From Acridotheres tristis (taxonomy: Eukaryota > Chordata > Aves > Passeriformes > Sturnidae): a DNA stretch of 64,000 nucleotides. The stretch spans positions 25,047,529 through 25,111,528 of the forward strand of contig CM072894.1 of the NCBI GenBank assembly GCA_037013685.1, read 5' to 3'. Positions within the stretch are counted from its first letter, which is position 1, and each line of letters begins with the position of its first letter. Position numbers and translations under genes: made by a program. Below the pieces are notes generated by a model. That model searched no databases, had not been told where the DNA came from, and saw nothing but the letters and a program-made list of their open reading frames with translations. Positions 23,001-35,817 of this stretch are shown piece by piece.

Positions 23001-25617
23001 CAGAGACTGATAATCCTGAGCACTGGGCACAAAGAAGTACAGTTTTCTCTTTGGTATACTCCTTGAGGACAATATACATGAAAATGCCCTTTTACCTCTT
23101 TTTTTTTACACCTGGACAATAAATGCAGCTTAGTTAGGAGATGCAATGGGCATTTCATCTAGTCAGTTCTACTTCCATCACTTTGTAAGCTGCTCTATGC
23201 CTGAGCATCATCAGTCTGTGCTAAAGTGACGAATGGAGTTCAAGTTTTGTCATTAAGCCCTGCTGTTGTAAGACAGTCGCCCACCTAATAAAAATATCCC
23301 CTACTCAGCAAAAAGGCATTAGAGGATGCACAGTGACTCATCACTGTTGGTGCATTGCACATCAGATTTCTGATGGGGAGAGTGAAAAATGAATAGTAAT
23401 TTACCTCTTAACAAATATTCCTGAGTCTTGCTTTCAGCTCAGATTTTTTCCAAAACTATCTGAAAAGTTTCTCACTCGTTATTTGAGCATGCTTCAGTGC
23501 ATTCGTTCCACTTATCTAATTTCCTAAAAAAGAGTTTTCTCATGATATTCTACTAATTTGCAAGTTCCAGGGGTTTTTTAATGCCACTTAGACAATACTT
23601 TTCCGTGAAAATTCACTGGTTTGCAGGACTCATAAGCACCACTGACCTACTTTTCCTGTTATTTACCAGTCAAATAATGTACTACAGAAGCTTCCTTGAC
23701 ATGCTCTCTGGTCAACTTCTGCATGTTCCAAATTTGATGGAAGAGTCAGCTCATTAGTGCACTGTCTGTGTTTGTGCAGGAAAAATATCATCCTATTTTA
23801 GCATGATGTGCCTGACATTTACTTTCAAATAGTATAATATAACAAGATAAACTAATCTTGAACTTACTCTGCTCACCAAGTATAGTGGAAAACTGTAATT
23901 ATACTATCCTGAATCTATCTCTATTTTGCATTTTGTTAGAAGTCCCTTAAGTCTACATTACAGTCTAATCAATATTTCAGTTATGACCTAAAGGAAATGA
24001 TGTTTGGGAAAAATTCTTAACATAAAGCTAAGCAAAAATTCAATTCTGAATAGTTTGGTTTAGGCATATGAATTACCATGGAAACTTAACTGCAGTTGGT
24101 AAATCTCAGTGTATGAGGTCATGCATTCCATCACTTTACTTGGTTATGTCATATTGTGATTTGTGATCATCCAGACCATGTTTGTTTTCAGCTAATGCTA
24201 TGAAGTTCGTCATGTATTCCTCTGTGGCAGCTTTGACCAACTGCTATGGGACTTTATGTGTTCAAACAATTTATAGCTCTTTATTCCTTTATCTATAGGA
24301 GTAAATGTCAGAATGTCCACTTTGAGAAGATCCCAAAAATAGGAGCCATTCAGAAGAACAAGGATGTATTCAATGGGATATGAAGAAACTGATCTTTGAG
24401 AAACAATTTTGGACCAGGGCCAGAATGTCCCTGCTAAGCAGTAGTGCAACATCCTACACTTCCACTAACCTTAGTCAGTCTCTAACTACCTTATGAAGGT
24501 GAAAAGCATAATGTATTTGTAGGTATTGTATTTTTGCACAGATATGAGGCCAAAAATACAACATGTCCAATATTTTTAATGATAAATTCAAGTAAGTCCT
24601 GTCTTGTATATATCTAGGTTTTATGTGTCTGTCCTTATTTATCTCTCTGTAAATCTTTTGCTCTATTTAACCATGAAGCAGATGCACAGATTTTACTGCT
24701 TTTCATTGCTCTGAGCCTTTACAGATCATATCTTCTGCATCTTGCCATGGTCTGGGTTGTAAGGACACTTCAAAGTAGCATAATTAACCAAAGTTCTTCA
24801 CCAAAGTCCAAGCCTTCTAAAAAGAATTTAAAATAGCAACAGTAAAACCAGATTTTTTTTTCTGCTAGTTTTTTTGTTGCTTTGGTTTTGTTTTTTTTTT
24901 TAACTGGAGACACACTTGAAAATGTGTGATAGCAATTTTTTACAATTCTATATTATCTCAGATAACGATCCCTATCAGAAGTGGAGATATAAAATTGTAC
25001 AGTTAAATTTTTTTTCTATGCTTTAGCTTTATTTACCACATATGTAAGTTAATGTACATATATGACATTACAATATACCATATTCCTATGTTTTGGCTGC
25101 AGAAATAAATAATCATTAGGGTGTTTATGATGCCTTTCATTTCTAGCAACACAAGATGTCTCCGAACTGCAACATTCAGTCAGTAGTTTGAGTGTGGATT
25201 TGGAGCATTTTCAGGGACAAGCTATTTGCTCTTGGACGTCCAGTTTGTGTCTTCTGTCTTCAAAACAAGATGGAAGAACTCTTTTCACTCCATACTTGGA
25301 CACTTCCCTCCCCACCAAGATTTTGGATCTATCTCATTAAAACTAGAGGTGATTATTATTAAGAGAGGAACAGGGCAGCATTGTCTTCATACAAATCAAT
25401 TTTTTACTGGAATATTTAACATTATTCTGAAAGCACATCATCAAAGATAACAATGTGGATATAGCTTTACTTTTGTCTTCTCTTTGATCTTTCCAAATAA
25501 GCTGATCTCAAAAGGTGCCTTCATCTTTATTCCTTGCCTGCATGAGGGTGGAATCTTATGAGAGCAACTTTGGCCCAAAACCAGAGTGGTACTTTGCTCT
25601 GCATTTCTGACTTCTCG
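17051..25617. other. AT-rich unique tract, no gene seen
   Basis: No supportable gene or clear mobile element. It includes an A16 run at 17645-17660, a T-rich tract at 24852-24901, and open frames up to 121 codons (21747-22112 on +) with hydrophobic low-complexity translations and no known motif. Intergenic or intronic character. Confidence 0.6.
24852..24901. repeat. T-rich low-complexity tract
   Basis: Several T runs of 7 to 11 are separated by short G/C-containing spacers. Simple sequence only. Confidence 0.6.
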
Positions 25618-25668
25618 GTCCTTTTCCTTTTCCAGTTCCTTTTCCTTCTCCTTCTCTTTTTTTTCTGT
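25618..25668 (+). repeat. Long polypyrimidine tract (CCTTTTC-like)
   Basis: About 50 bases are almost all C and T, built from TTCC/CTTTT units and broken only by AG at 25634-25635. It ends in TTTTCTGTCAGG, so it resembles an over-long splice acceptor. The sequence after the AG soon meets stops in all frames and no exon is evident. Confidence 0.6.
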
Positions 25669-27494
25669 CAGGAATAGCAGTCTTAAAATGAAAGCATTTT
25701 AATAATTGCAATAAAGCATTAGAGGGGATTATTTAAAATTGCAAGATACCAATCATATTCGGTTTCACAGGAATGTATTTTTTATTGAAAGCTAATTTTG
25801 ATAACTTTCCTCTTAAGTTGTGGAGTAAGAAATAAGGCAGTTCTCATTTGTTTGCCTGTCTCAGCCAAGAAATACATAGGTTTTTCACTGTGAGTATATA
25901 GGGCTACAGTTCAACTGGCTTAAATGGAGGCTACAGTTATCAAAGGATAAGCACTTTACTTGGGGGGTTTAATTTTTTGCTATTGTCAAAAGGCAACTGC
26001 CAGCAAAGGGCAACACCTTTACAATCAGTCATATCTGTATTTGCAGTACTGGGCCCATCTCTGCTGAAGCAGAGAAAGGAAAAATTGCCATGGACATTAG
26101 CTCGCTGCTAATCTTTGTCACTGATCACATTCACTGATAGTGCTACAAAAATACTGATATGGGCTGCAGGTTTAATATCTCTAGAAAGGACTCTTTGCAG
26201 ATATGTGTCAGGTTTATCAATCCTAATTTAGATAGTAGCTAAACCATCTCTACTTGATTTGTGTAGACACAGAAGAATAAAAATCAGTTAGCAGGTAGTT
26301 TACTTGCATCCCATTTCTCAGCTGCATTGGCCGAATCAAGTAATAGCAACCTTATAAGCAAGAAGAGATTTAATTTCTTTTATGAACCCAGACTCATATG
26401 CACTGCATATAATCTCAGCCCTATAATCTTTGAGCCCACAAGGAGGTTATTAAAATTAATAAAATTAATTGGATTATAAAAACAGATAGAAAAGTTAAAT
26501 GATCTGAAGTACATTTTTTATAAGATTTTTATTTTCCAATAAGCCTTCAGAAAACAAGGCTGTCTGATAGAGGAAGGAATATATTACTGCAGTGCAGGAG
26601 GTTTCAATAACCTCAGCCATTCACAAAAGATTATCGGGGCATTTATGACTGAGGGAAAATGTTCCCCCATCATAAACTGAGGTATAATTTCCAAGATACT
26701 AGTCCAAGTGACTGCGTGAGGGGTCAGAAAACTTACTTGAGAAGTGCTTTAGGAAGGTATCAATGACTCTGTGTTGTGCAGCTGTGTGAAATGTTTGGAG
26801 TCAGAGCCAGTACAAATAACTGTGTACATCATCTCTGCTTCCCATGCTGCATTTCTCTTCCTCATCTCCAAAAATTACATCAGAACTTTGGCCTTTGGCA
26901 CCCTCATTCTTTACATATAAAAGACATAACTCAAAGTTCACCTCTTAAACCTACATGAATCAGTTTTTTATCATTATTTGGATTTAGTTCAGAGTGGGAT
27001 ATATGCATTTCAATCCTTGTGCAATAGATCTTCTTATGATTTTTTCCATTATTCTGTGACTGTCTAATGTAATATAATTGTTGCTCTTCAGAGCACAGTC
27101 AGTGTTTCATCTCTCAGTCATTAATGTTTCTAGCATACGCACCTTGAGCACAAGCTAGAAGCCATTTCCCTCTTTTTTTTCTTCTTTTTTATTCCAATGC
27201 TTGTGGGATTTTTACCTGGACTTTATTGCCACTGTAGATGGCAGCACCCCAAGAGCAGCTTTGATTCGTGTTGTTTAATTGGTGCAGGAAGGACAGAAAT
27301 TGAGCCAGTTCCCCTTCGCAAGGTTCCAACAGCCTATCACAAAGCACCTGGACTTTCAGGAACTCTGGAAAGCTCTGTGATCCAATGGATAACTCAAGAA
27401 GAGTTGAACATCCAAAGAACCTACTCTCCATCTGGGCTCCTAAGGGGCATTCCTTGTAAAAAAAAAAACTGACATAAAGATAGAAATACACCCC
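25669..27494. other. AT-rich unique tract, no gene seen
   Basis: No gene recognised. The 27189-27542 region is open on both strands for about 90-117 codons, but it borders a CR1 fragment and has no domain. It may include an unrecognised older part of that element. Confidence 0.55.
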
Positions 27495-27718
27495 AGACGT
27501 TAGATATAAGGAAAAAATTCTCCACAGAGAGTTGTCAAGCATTGGAATGGGTTGTGCCCAGAAGTGGTTGTGTCACCGTCCCTTGGAGGTGATTGAAAGA
27601 TGTGTATCACACTTAGGGACATGGTTTAGTTGTAGACTTGACAGTGCTGGTTAACAGTTTGACACAATCATATTAAAGGTCTTTTCCAGCCTAAACTGTT
27701 ACATGATTTTATGATTTT
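27495..27718 (+). mobile_element. CR1 LINE 3' end (sense), 5'-truncated
   Basis: This is the terminal part of an avian CR1 in sense orientation. Recognisable blocks are AAGGAAAAAATTCTCC, GTTGTCAAGCATTGGAATGG (from about 27532), ACTTAGGGACATGGTTTAGT (about 27610), GACAGTGCTGG and AAAGGTCTTTTCCAGCCTAA (about 27675), ending in ATGATTTTATGATTTT, a decayed form of the 3' tail repeat. It has no coding capacity. The copy is moderately diverged. Confidence 0.9.
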
Positions 27719-28373
27719 GTCTTATTCATGAGTTGCAATCTCTGAAAGGAGTTCCTATTTTTGGCTGGAATTTTATTTGTAAGAGTTAACTGTGAAAGAA
27801 ATGTTGTGGTGGTTTAACATGATGGACTTCAGCCAATTCATCTCTTGTAGTTGCCTGGCTGAGTTTACAGAGGGCAACCAGCTAAATCCAGTTGAAGGGA
27901 AATTTAAACTTGGTCAAATGCACTTAATGGTAGATTTTGCACTGCTTTAACTGTGATTCATGCAGGTTTGAGTCTCTTATACAACACTTCTGCATAGACA
28001 AGGTCATGAACTCTACAAAGACATAATATTAAAAAGGTGAACGCCACCCCCTCTGATTATTTGAGGGCTCATTCAATACACAGGATATGCTTTATATTTG
28101 TTTTGACAAGAATACCCAAAGAATTGACTTTGAATACTCAGGTATTTTACTAGAGTAGAAGAGAAAAGAGGGAAAGTCTCAAATTTTAGCATTTGAAAAG
28201 AAGCCAGTCCGTATATTTAGCTAACTGTTAACAAAGCTTAACCTGCTCTGTTAAATGTCAGTGCAAAGCATCTCAGTGGGTTTTGGCAGCACAAAGGTGT
28301 GCTGCTGAGACAATGTGTACATTCCACTGTGAAACGGTCAGGGTAAATTAAAAATCCAAAGCTACTTCTGTAG
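27719..28373. other. AT-rich unique tract, no gene seen
   Basis: Nothing supportable. A 14-base match to the terminal sequence type of the LTR found at 35.3 kb occurs near 27805 but does not extend, and I rejected it. Confidence 0.55.
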
Positions 28374-28425
28374 AAATTAATGGGAGTTTAGTCACTGATT
28401 TCAAAGGGAGCAGGATCAGAAATCC
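28374..28425 (+). mobile_element. Ancient amniote interspersed repeat relic, copy 1
   Basis: The string ATTAATGGGAGTTTAGTCAC followed by TGATTTCAAAGGGAGCAGGA has the paired pattern 'caatgggag...ttcaatgggagc-aggatcagg' that I know from an old, conserved repeat of reptile and bird genomes, probably the end of an L3/CR1-like or related element. Only about 50 bp is recognisable, so the family name is left open. Confidence 0.5.
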
Positions 28426-31400
28426 AATTTCTTGTTATGCTTCCTCTACTTTCATTAGTGGTAGAGAGTGTAGAAGAGGTGCAAAGAGAAGACATTTTGT
28501 TTAGATCTTAAAAACTTTGCTTTTCCACAATATTCTTCTTTAAATTTTTAGAACTTTATTTACGCCTGAAACATACCTCGAAATGAGCAGCACATGTAGG
28601 GTATATGAGAGTTATCTTTCTAGGTGGACACTGAATTACCCTGCCTCCAATAATTTTTTATTCCTCTGCTGCTTTTTAAAGAACTTTTTATAATCAGTGA
28701 CTATAGAAGAGAAGCACAGAAGATGAGAAGGACATCATATGCCCGTCTGTTTACTTAAGCATCAGATGGTCACTTTTTACAGAGAAGGGATGGACACTTT
28801 GTCTCTGTCTTTATTCAGCTATTAGAGCATGGGACACTGCTAAAAAAGGGAAGATTTGAAAAAAAAAGAGAATATTTTCTTTTTCTTATAAATGCTAGCT
28901 TATGTCAAGACTAAATAGAAAGCAAAAAAAGGGGGGAAAATAAAAAATCAGATCAATGTTTTGGTTAGATTAGCAATCTAACTTCTTGTTCCAGTTACTT
29001 GTAGTGAGAAACGTAAGCATCTGATTTGTAGACTACAGGGCCACCTCAGGTCACTAGTGTGGTTTTAACTTTTGCAGCATAGCCAAGAAAATGTCTATAA
29101 GCCTGTATTGCAGGCTTGCAGAATGACATTTGACAATTCATTCTTATGTGGTACTGTTTTAGAGAGCATGTGTTTTCCTGGCTTAATCACTTGACTTTCT
29201 CTCAGCTATGAGACTTAACAAAGGATTGTAAGTGAACCAAATCCAACTATGTGCCTCCTCTGGCACTTGTCTGTTTAAAAAGCACTTCTCCATTCCATTC
29301 TTGAACAATCAAGAGCCCTTTTTGGGCAAATATATACTCAACAGCTTGTCCTTTTTTGTCTCAGTAAGATTTTTCTCACAGAAGAGCCATCACAGTCCTA
29401 CACTCTTAAAAGACCTGGTCAAAAATGCCACAGATATAAAGAAGAAATTACAACCTTATCAAAAAATGAGAGCCTGTATTTTTACCCACAGTAGTTTTTT
29501 CAGTAGAGATTCAGTTAAAAACAAAGGATGCAGTCTAAACCTAACTTCATCTTTCTACTCATCAGACTGCTCTTTCTCTTCACCTTTGAGGATTTTAAAT
29601 ATTAAATGTTGGAACTCTGTGGAACACAGACAATTGGATATCACCCTTAGGTCTGGCATAATCTAACATAAAGGACTGTCCAGAGAAAATGTCAGCTTAG
29701 CGTTTTTAATGAGGAAATGATTAATTAAATAGAGACACAGCACCAGTTACAGGAAACAGAAATTACATGCAAACAGTTACTAAAACCAGCACTTTTCAAC
29801 AGGTTCAAAAATATCCTGTAAAGTGTGACGCACTTGTGTGCTTGCTGGAATAGCATCTCATGTTTCATGCTGCACTGGAAAACACAGCCACCTGGCTCTG
29901 GAGCTCTTTATGGAAGAAAGGATTGTTGCTTTTGATGAAAATTCTCCCTTCTGGGACTTCAACCTGGGGTGTGTGATTAAAAATAATTCACCTAAGAGTT
30001 CCACACAGATAAAGGAAAAGCTTGGAAGGAAATGTTAACTGCCTTTGGCACAGACCTAGGCTGCTTTCCCCCAAACACAGACCTTTAATGACAACTGTTC
30101 TACTACATCAAACACATTCCCTTTTTCCCAGTGAAGGAACTTCTGTCATTCCCCTGGGCTAATGCAGATGGAAGGCATTTGCCCTTCATGCTGCACTCAT
30201 GAGGTCCAGAGACCCACAGCAGTGCCTAAACTCTAGTAAAATCTGTTAGAGAAGAACTTGTCTCAACAAAACAGAAATCTGCTGAAACACACTTTCAAAG
30301 CCAAAAACTTTTAAATTAAACTTTTTTTCTCAAACTATTCAAATTCTTCCTGTAGCATTGATTTCATCTTGGCCTTGCTTTTTCTGGGCCTATTCACATG
30401 GGCCTGGAGTTAACAATGTTGACCTCTAATGTATTTAAAGAGATAACAAGAGACTAGCTACAGTCCTGGCAGGTTCCTCTGAATTCCCTCTTTCAGGGTG
30501 ATATCTGTAGAACAGCATGCTTAGTCTTTTTGAAGTTGCACTCACAAAAAAAAAAAAAAAAAAATCTTTAATTTCTTTAATTATCTTTTTAGGGTCTTTT
30601 CCTGAGTAGACTGCTGAACCACAGAACTCTGCACATTGCAAGGTGTAATTACATGCTGTAGAATAATAACTCTGGGGGAAAGCTGTCCTTTTTTTCCCCA
30701 AAAATTACTTTGTGAATGAGGCCTTTTCAGACTGTTTTCCAGATGAAGACCAAGAATGAAATCAAAATAACAAGAACAACACAGAGTGTTTGGAGGGAGT
30801 GGCATATTATAGTTTAAAAATAAACAAAAATTGAAAAAAAAACTCTGAAAATAATTTTTTTACTTGTCCTCAATATATTTAGTTTATCTTTGGCATCCTG
30901 AGTTTGCAACTACTATTAAGATTAACCAATGTCTTAAAGAATGTAAAAGCATTTCTAGAATAGGAAATCCTGTGGCCAAATAGGTGAGTGAATGAATCTG
31001 TTACATCTACACAAACTACTGGCCTGTACACCCCTGCTCAGTCCCAGTGTTTGAATCTTCATAAGTGGAAAAAAATATCTATAACTTTTTTGGCATTCCT
31101 TCTCTCTGTTAAAGCTGGAGTAATTTTTTTTCAGCACTGAATAGATTATTTCCTGCCTTAGCAACTTTTCAAGTTTGGATGATGTCCCGTGAAAAAATCA
31201 GTTTTGCATCCTCAAATTCATAAAGTCCTGGATGTCTCTGTAATGTTTTCCCTTCCCACTTTTAGAGACCACAGCTGAGTGCCCTATAGCATAGCATGGG
31301 TAATATTCTTGTCAGTTAACATACCTGTCAATCAAATCCTTGTTTCATTACTTTGGTTTTGTCCTTTTGGCAGGAGACATTCATCTTCCTTACAATCAAA

Positions 31401-32048
31401 TTTTGTGGTGCCAAAGGTTATATTTTCCTTTCTGGGTCTTCATGGTCCTCCTTATGCAAAAGTCCCTGTCAAGTGAGGCCCGTGGAGTAAGTGGCACACA
31501 TCACACAAACTTCCAATGGCTCTTGGTGCGCATCTGCTGCACTGCTCGCTGATGCTTAAAATCAAAGAATTGCACAGCATGATGGCTCTCCTCTATTGCT
31601 TTTCAATCTTATTCTGTATCACATTTCACAGTTGCAGATTGTGCCCTTGCTTTTCTTCTCTGGTAGGGAAAAATCCCTTCATTTCTCTCAATATTGGAAA
31701 GCTTTTCTTCAGCATATGAATAGACCAATACACAGAGAAGTTGATCCTTTAGGTTTTGGAAGCACTATGTTATTTAGTGCAATCATGTGCATCCTGAAGA
31801 TAGTGTAGAATACTCATTTCCAAATTGGAGAGACCAGTAATACCTAGAGATCATTGATTTTTTTCAGAAATAGAGAAATTCCCATCTCATCTCCTCTGGT
31901 TAGTTTAGACATTTTGTTTCCTCTTTCTCAAAAAAGCGATATTCAGCTTTTATCCTTACTTCATACAGTCTGACAAACAAGTTTATGTTACCTGAGTCCT
32001 GAAGCATGACTGGAATAATATTCCTTAATAAACCTGTTGTATGTATAG
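28426..32048. other. AT-rich unique tract, no gene seen
   Basis: No gene called. The longest frame is 144 codons at 29232-29666 on +. It is serine- and phenylalanine-rich, has no recognisable motif, and is within the length expected by chance in 64 kb. An A19 run lies at 30546-30564. Confidence 0.55.
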
Positions 32049-32189
32049 GACCAGCTCCTGGATTTGTATAGACTACTGGAAGCTTTGCAAGAGATGGATT
32101 TCCAGGAACTGAACCTCATTTCTCTGATCCAAACCAATGACTTTAGTTCCCAATCACAGCTACTGTTGATGCTGCACCGCCACAAGTGA
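32049..32189 (+). other. Exon-like open segment ending in a stop (46 codons)
   Basis: Directly after TATAG an open frame starts with GAC CAG and runs 46 codons to TGA (32187-32189). The peptide begins DQLLDLYRLLEALQEM and ends LLLMLHRHK. It is leucine-rich with an amphipathic helical look, and its codons are more balanced than those of the AT-rich surroundings. It could be the last coding exon of an unknown gene or a decayed pseudogene exon. Against this, the acceptor has a weak pyrimidine tract, no partner exon was found, no family is recognised, and the same bases are also open on the minus strand (31988-32185). Confidence 0.25.
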
Positions 32190-35100
32190 TGACAAGACAG
32201 CTACTCAGCACTCCTCAGTGTCATTGCCTTGCCACACAGCCCAATAGAAAAGGCACATGTTGAGGGCAGCTGCTCTTACTTCTCTTAGTCCTCACTGTGA
32301 TATCATAATGAGGATATCTGGTCACTAGAAAACTAGTGGAAATGACCAGTTTCATATGGCAGTACTGTTTCTGTAATAATTCCAAGTCAGGACCAGCTTA
32401 GCCTGGGACCAGAGATGCAAACATAAAAACATTCAAAGCCTTGTTATTCATCCTAGAAGGCACCAGTCCTTCAGAAAGTATGGGGAAATGGCAATCTGTG
32501 AATCTCAGGGACTATTTCCATACTTCCACTGAAAGCTACTTCCTTTCATATGTGTTGTTCTACCCTACCCCTCCTTCTGTTTGTTGGTTTCTTGCCTGCC
32601 TGAAGACTGTCAGGGGAAGCTCAGTGTACAGCATCACTACAAGGTGTATTTGGGAGCCAGGCTGCTGCACACACTGAAAAATCTATTTCCCACATCACTG
32701 TCCAAATGTATGTGTTTTCTAGCTGTCATTTTTCTCAGGGTGCACTTGAGGTAGTCTTTCTGAGTCTTCAGGATCTAGACCATAGATAGACCCTTTATGA
32801 TACAGCAAAGGTTTCACATTTACTACACAAAATGGAAACTCATTAACCAAGGAATAGGCTCATCACAGTCAATAATAAATACCTGTGACAAAGAAAAATG
32901 ATGTCTATATCATACAAATAATGCAAATACAAAGATAATGGGAAAACTGCTTTTCCTCATCTACTATCTGATGGATTTCTTCTCTGCAGTATATATTACT
33001 CATTTTTATATCAATTTCAATTCTTATAGCCTCAAATCCCCTTGAGGGGGAAGGGGCATACAGAAAAATATGCTGAGTGTTCAGCCAAAAAATTCCTATA
33101 CCATGGTCCAGTCAAATGGACTGTAAAGGAATATGATTACTGTGCCAGCGACCTTAGGATGTTCACTTCCGTTTATTATCTTAAAGTTTGCCTACCCAAG
33201 AAAGGAATAGAAAATCCTTATTTAACTGTGTTCTCCTGATGGACATCACTGAATAGGAACTGTTCCTCACAATTAAATACATATTGCACCAGAGACAGAC
33301 CACTGCCAGTTAAAATCCCACAGAATTCTTCTGTCTCTTTAGCAGAAATGAAGAGGTATCATAAAATGATGTCATCTCCACAGCAGAAGTAAAATAAAAG
33401 TCTGGACTTCTTAAATTTCAAAAATACCATTGCGTTTAAAGTATATGCATTCAGGGCACTTTCCATCTGATCACAAAGAGATAATCAAATTGGTCTTAAC
33501 TTTTAATTTTCTTTCCCTTACTCTTCTTGGTTCTATCCCGAAGGGTTAGAGCATTTTAGAACCATGAGCACTTGCACATTCTGAAATAAAACCTCTGTTT
33601 CACACTGAAAATTGTTCGAGATTAAAGATCTAGAGTCCCTTTGCTGTTGACTGTAAGCAGAGCAGCATAAACATTCATGATTGGCTCTTTTCTATTTTCT
33701 CATTCAAATTGCAATCTCTCTTCACACACAGTTGCATAGGGAAAAGCATACAGCACTTTGACACGGTCATGTCTGGGAAAATGGTTAAATAAAACGGGAC
33801 TAAATGTGTCAAAATGTAAACTTCTGGGACAAATGATATTCCGGTTGATTAAAACAAAAGAATTTAAAATTCATCACAATATTTACTTTGTCCACCTCAA
33901 AATTATTTTATTGTCTTCCTTCTTTCTTACAATTTTGAATTCAAGCAGATTTTAAAACAATATTGTTTCAAAATAGTTTAAAATTGTTTAAAACAATATG
34001 TTTAAGATACTTAATTTTTAAAATTTAAAATTTAATTTTTATTTAGGAGTAAAAGTATTCAAATGAACTTTGACTTAGACATTAGGCCATACTTCCTCAT
34101 GATCTCAAAATAATTTAGACAGCTGAAACTTTATTTTTCTGCAAGAAACTGTTCTAGTCACAAGTACAAATGTCCTGCTATGACTTTGCCAGCACTTCTT
34201 TTTTCAGTTTTGGCTGCAAGGAAGCAGTGCATGAGGGTGAAGAAAAGAAACTGAACCAGTTTTGCAGTCTTTTAAAAGGCTTCATTTTGAAAGTCTTGCT
34301 TGGCATAATTCAAATTTATTTTTTTCAGTCTGGTGCTGTGACAGTCTACAGCTGTGATATCTGTTTCAGATGTCTCTTCACATATCTTGTTCATTCTTGA
34401 AGCATTATTAATATACTTTTTCCCATCTCTGCCCCAAGATTTCCCTTCATTTCAATGAATAAAAATGCTAGTAATTCTCCTTCTTCTGTCAGTTTCTTAG
34501 TGTGAAATATCAAATGAGACACTAAACCATCATCATCTAGATTAAGTTATCATTAGATTTGGGTTAGATGAGACAAGTTCCTTTATCAAGATACAGGGTC
34601 AATATAGTGTCGTTATTTTTGCAGGGTGAAGTCTGTATTACATTGCTAAAGTTCATCTTGGTTTCCATAGAATTTCTCTCGTTCTGAAGAACTCACAATC
34701 TTTCTGTGTCTGTGTTTGCACAGTCCATTAAACGAGTCTGACATTATAGTCACATATAAGATGCCTTGTCATCATGTCAGAGTCTCCATGTTTATGGATA
34801 ATCTGAGCAACAGCCTCCATGGCTCTTAGGTGCCAAGCAAAGAATTAAGGTAGTTTGTTGTGTCCCAAGGCAGAAAGAAATGGAGGCATGTTAGTGCTGT
34901 ATCCCATCATATTGGCAGAGAACAGTGAGCAAATTCGAAAATTAACTTTTAATGCACTGTTGAAAAAGATTTTCTGCTTCTCCTACTGTGATTCTTGTGA
35001 TTGATATTACCAGAATATCCTGCATGTTTTACTCCCACTTGACATTTTGCATGTTGTTTTCCCTCTCTGACCCTAGGGATACACATGCTTCTGCGTTTCA

Positions 35101-35298
35101 TTTCTGAAGTTTGATCAGATTCCTTTGTTGTATTTATATGTCAGTGTGGATAAAAATCCATTCCTTGCAAAATGTGGTATTTGACTGGCAGAAGAAAATC
35201 ACCTTTTATTTTTAAAGCTCCTTTTATCACCAATATTCCTGTTGAAATTTATCCACATTTCACATACACACTGGAAAAGAAGGCAAAATGACATTCCT
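32190..35298. other. AT-rich unique tract, no gene seen
   Basis: No gene or clear repeat. AT-rich low-complexity sequence lies at 33950-34045 and includes a 14-bp perfect palindrome AAACAATATTGTTT (33955-33968). Confidence 0.6.
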
Positions 35299-35817
35299 TG
35301 AGGTGGTGCAACCTCAGTCGACAACTCAGCCCCACACAGCAGTTTATTCACTACCCCCTACCTCCGTGGGATGGGAGACAGAATCAGAAGAGTAAACGTA
35401 AGAAAACCCTGGACTGAAGTAAAGACAGGATAACAGGTAGAACAAAGGCCATGCATGCAAGCAAAGGAATTCTTCCACTCTTCCCATGGGCAGGCAGGGG
35501 TTCAGCCATCCCCAGCACAGCTGGGTTCCATCACACACAGCAGTGACTTGGGAAGACAAGCACCACCACGATGTCCCTCCTCACCACAATGTCCCTCCTT
35601 CCTTCTTCTTCCCACAGCTGCCCTACTGTGTCTCCTCCCAAATTCTTGTGCCTCCCAGGCCTCTTTGCTGGGGTGGTATGAGGAGTAGAAAAGGCCTTGA
35701 CTCTGTGCTCAGCAATAACTGAAACACTTCTGTATTATCAACACAGGTTCCAGCCTAAATCCAAAGCACCCCATATAAGCTACTGTGAACAAAATTATCT
35801 CAGCCAAAACCAGCACA
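35299..35817 (-). mobile_element. Solo LTR of an endogenous retrovirus (minus strand)
   Basis: On the minus strand the element begins TGTGCTGGTTTTGGCTGAGA (complement of 35798-35817) and ends near CACCACCTCA (35299). This matches in order an LTR family very common in passerine and other neoavian genomes. Further landmarks on + are CCCCACACAGC (about 35330), CATGGGCAGGCAGG (about 35485), GACTTGGGAAGACAAG (about 35545) and AAAAGGCCTTGACTCTGTG (about 35689). It has TG...CA ends and is about 519 bp long, with no gag, pol or env sequence beside it, so it is a solo LTR left by recombination. CTTG occurs at 35297-35300 and 35818-35821, a possible 4-bp target duplication if the element starts 2 bases later. 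Compared with relatives I remember, the part with the TATA region seems missing near 35620 and the polyadenylation signal is degraded. The retroviral class (ERVL, ERVK or ERV1) is not settled. Confidence 0.88.
35564..35599. repeat. 18-bp tandem duplication inside the LTR
   Basis: CACCACGATGTCCCTCCT (35564-35581) is followed directly by CACCACAATGTCCCTCCT (35582-35599), with one mismatch. It is a local duplication within the LTR copy. Confidence 0.85.

Noticed and set aside
25618..25690. Polypyrimidine tract plus CAG as an exon start
   Set aside because: All frames after the AG meet stops quickly and no donor site at a sensible distance was seen.
27805..27818. TGTGGTGGTTTAAC, like one end of the LTR family seen at 35.3 kb
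   Set aside because: The similarity stops after 14 bases and no other LTR landmarks follow, so chance is likely.
29232..29666. 144-codon frame on +
   Set aside because: No recognisable domain, low-complexity composition, and a length that can arise by chance among six frames of 64 kb.
32747..32755. TGAGGTAGT, the seed-side start of let-7 microRNAs
   Set aside because: Only nine bases match. The rest of the mature sequence and a foldback arm are absent.
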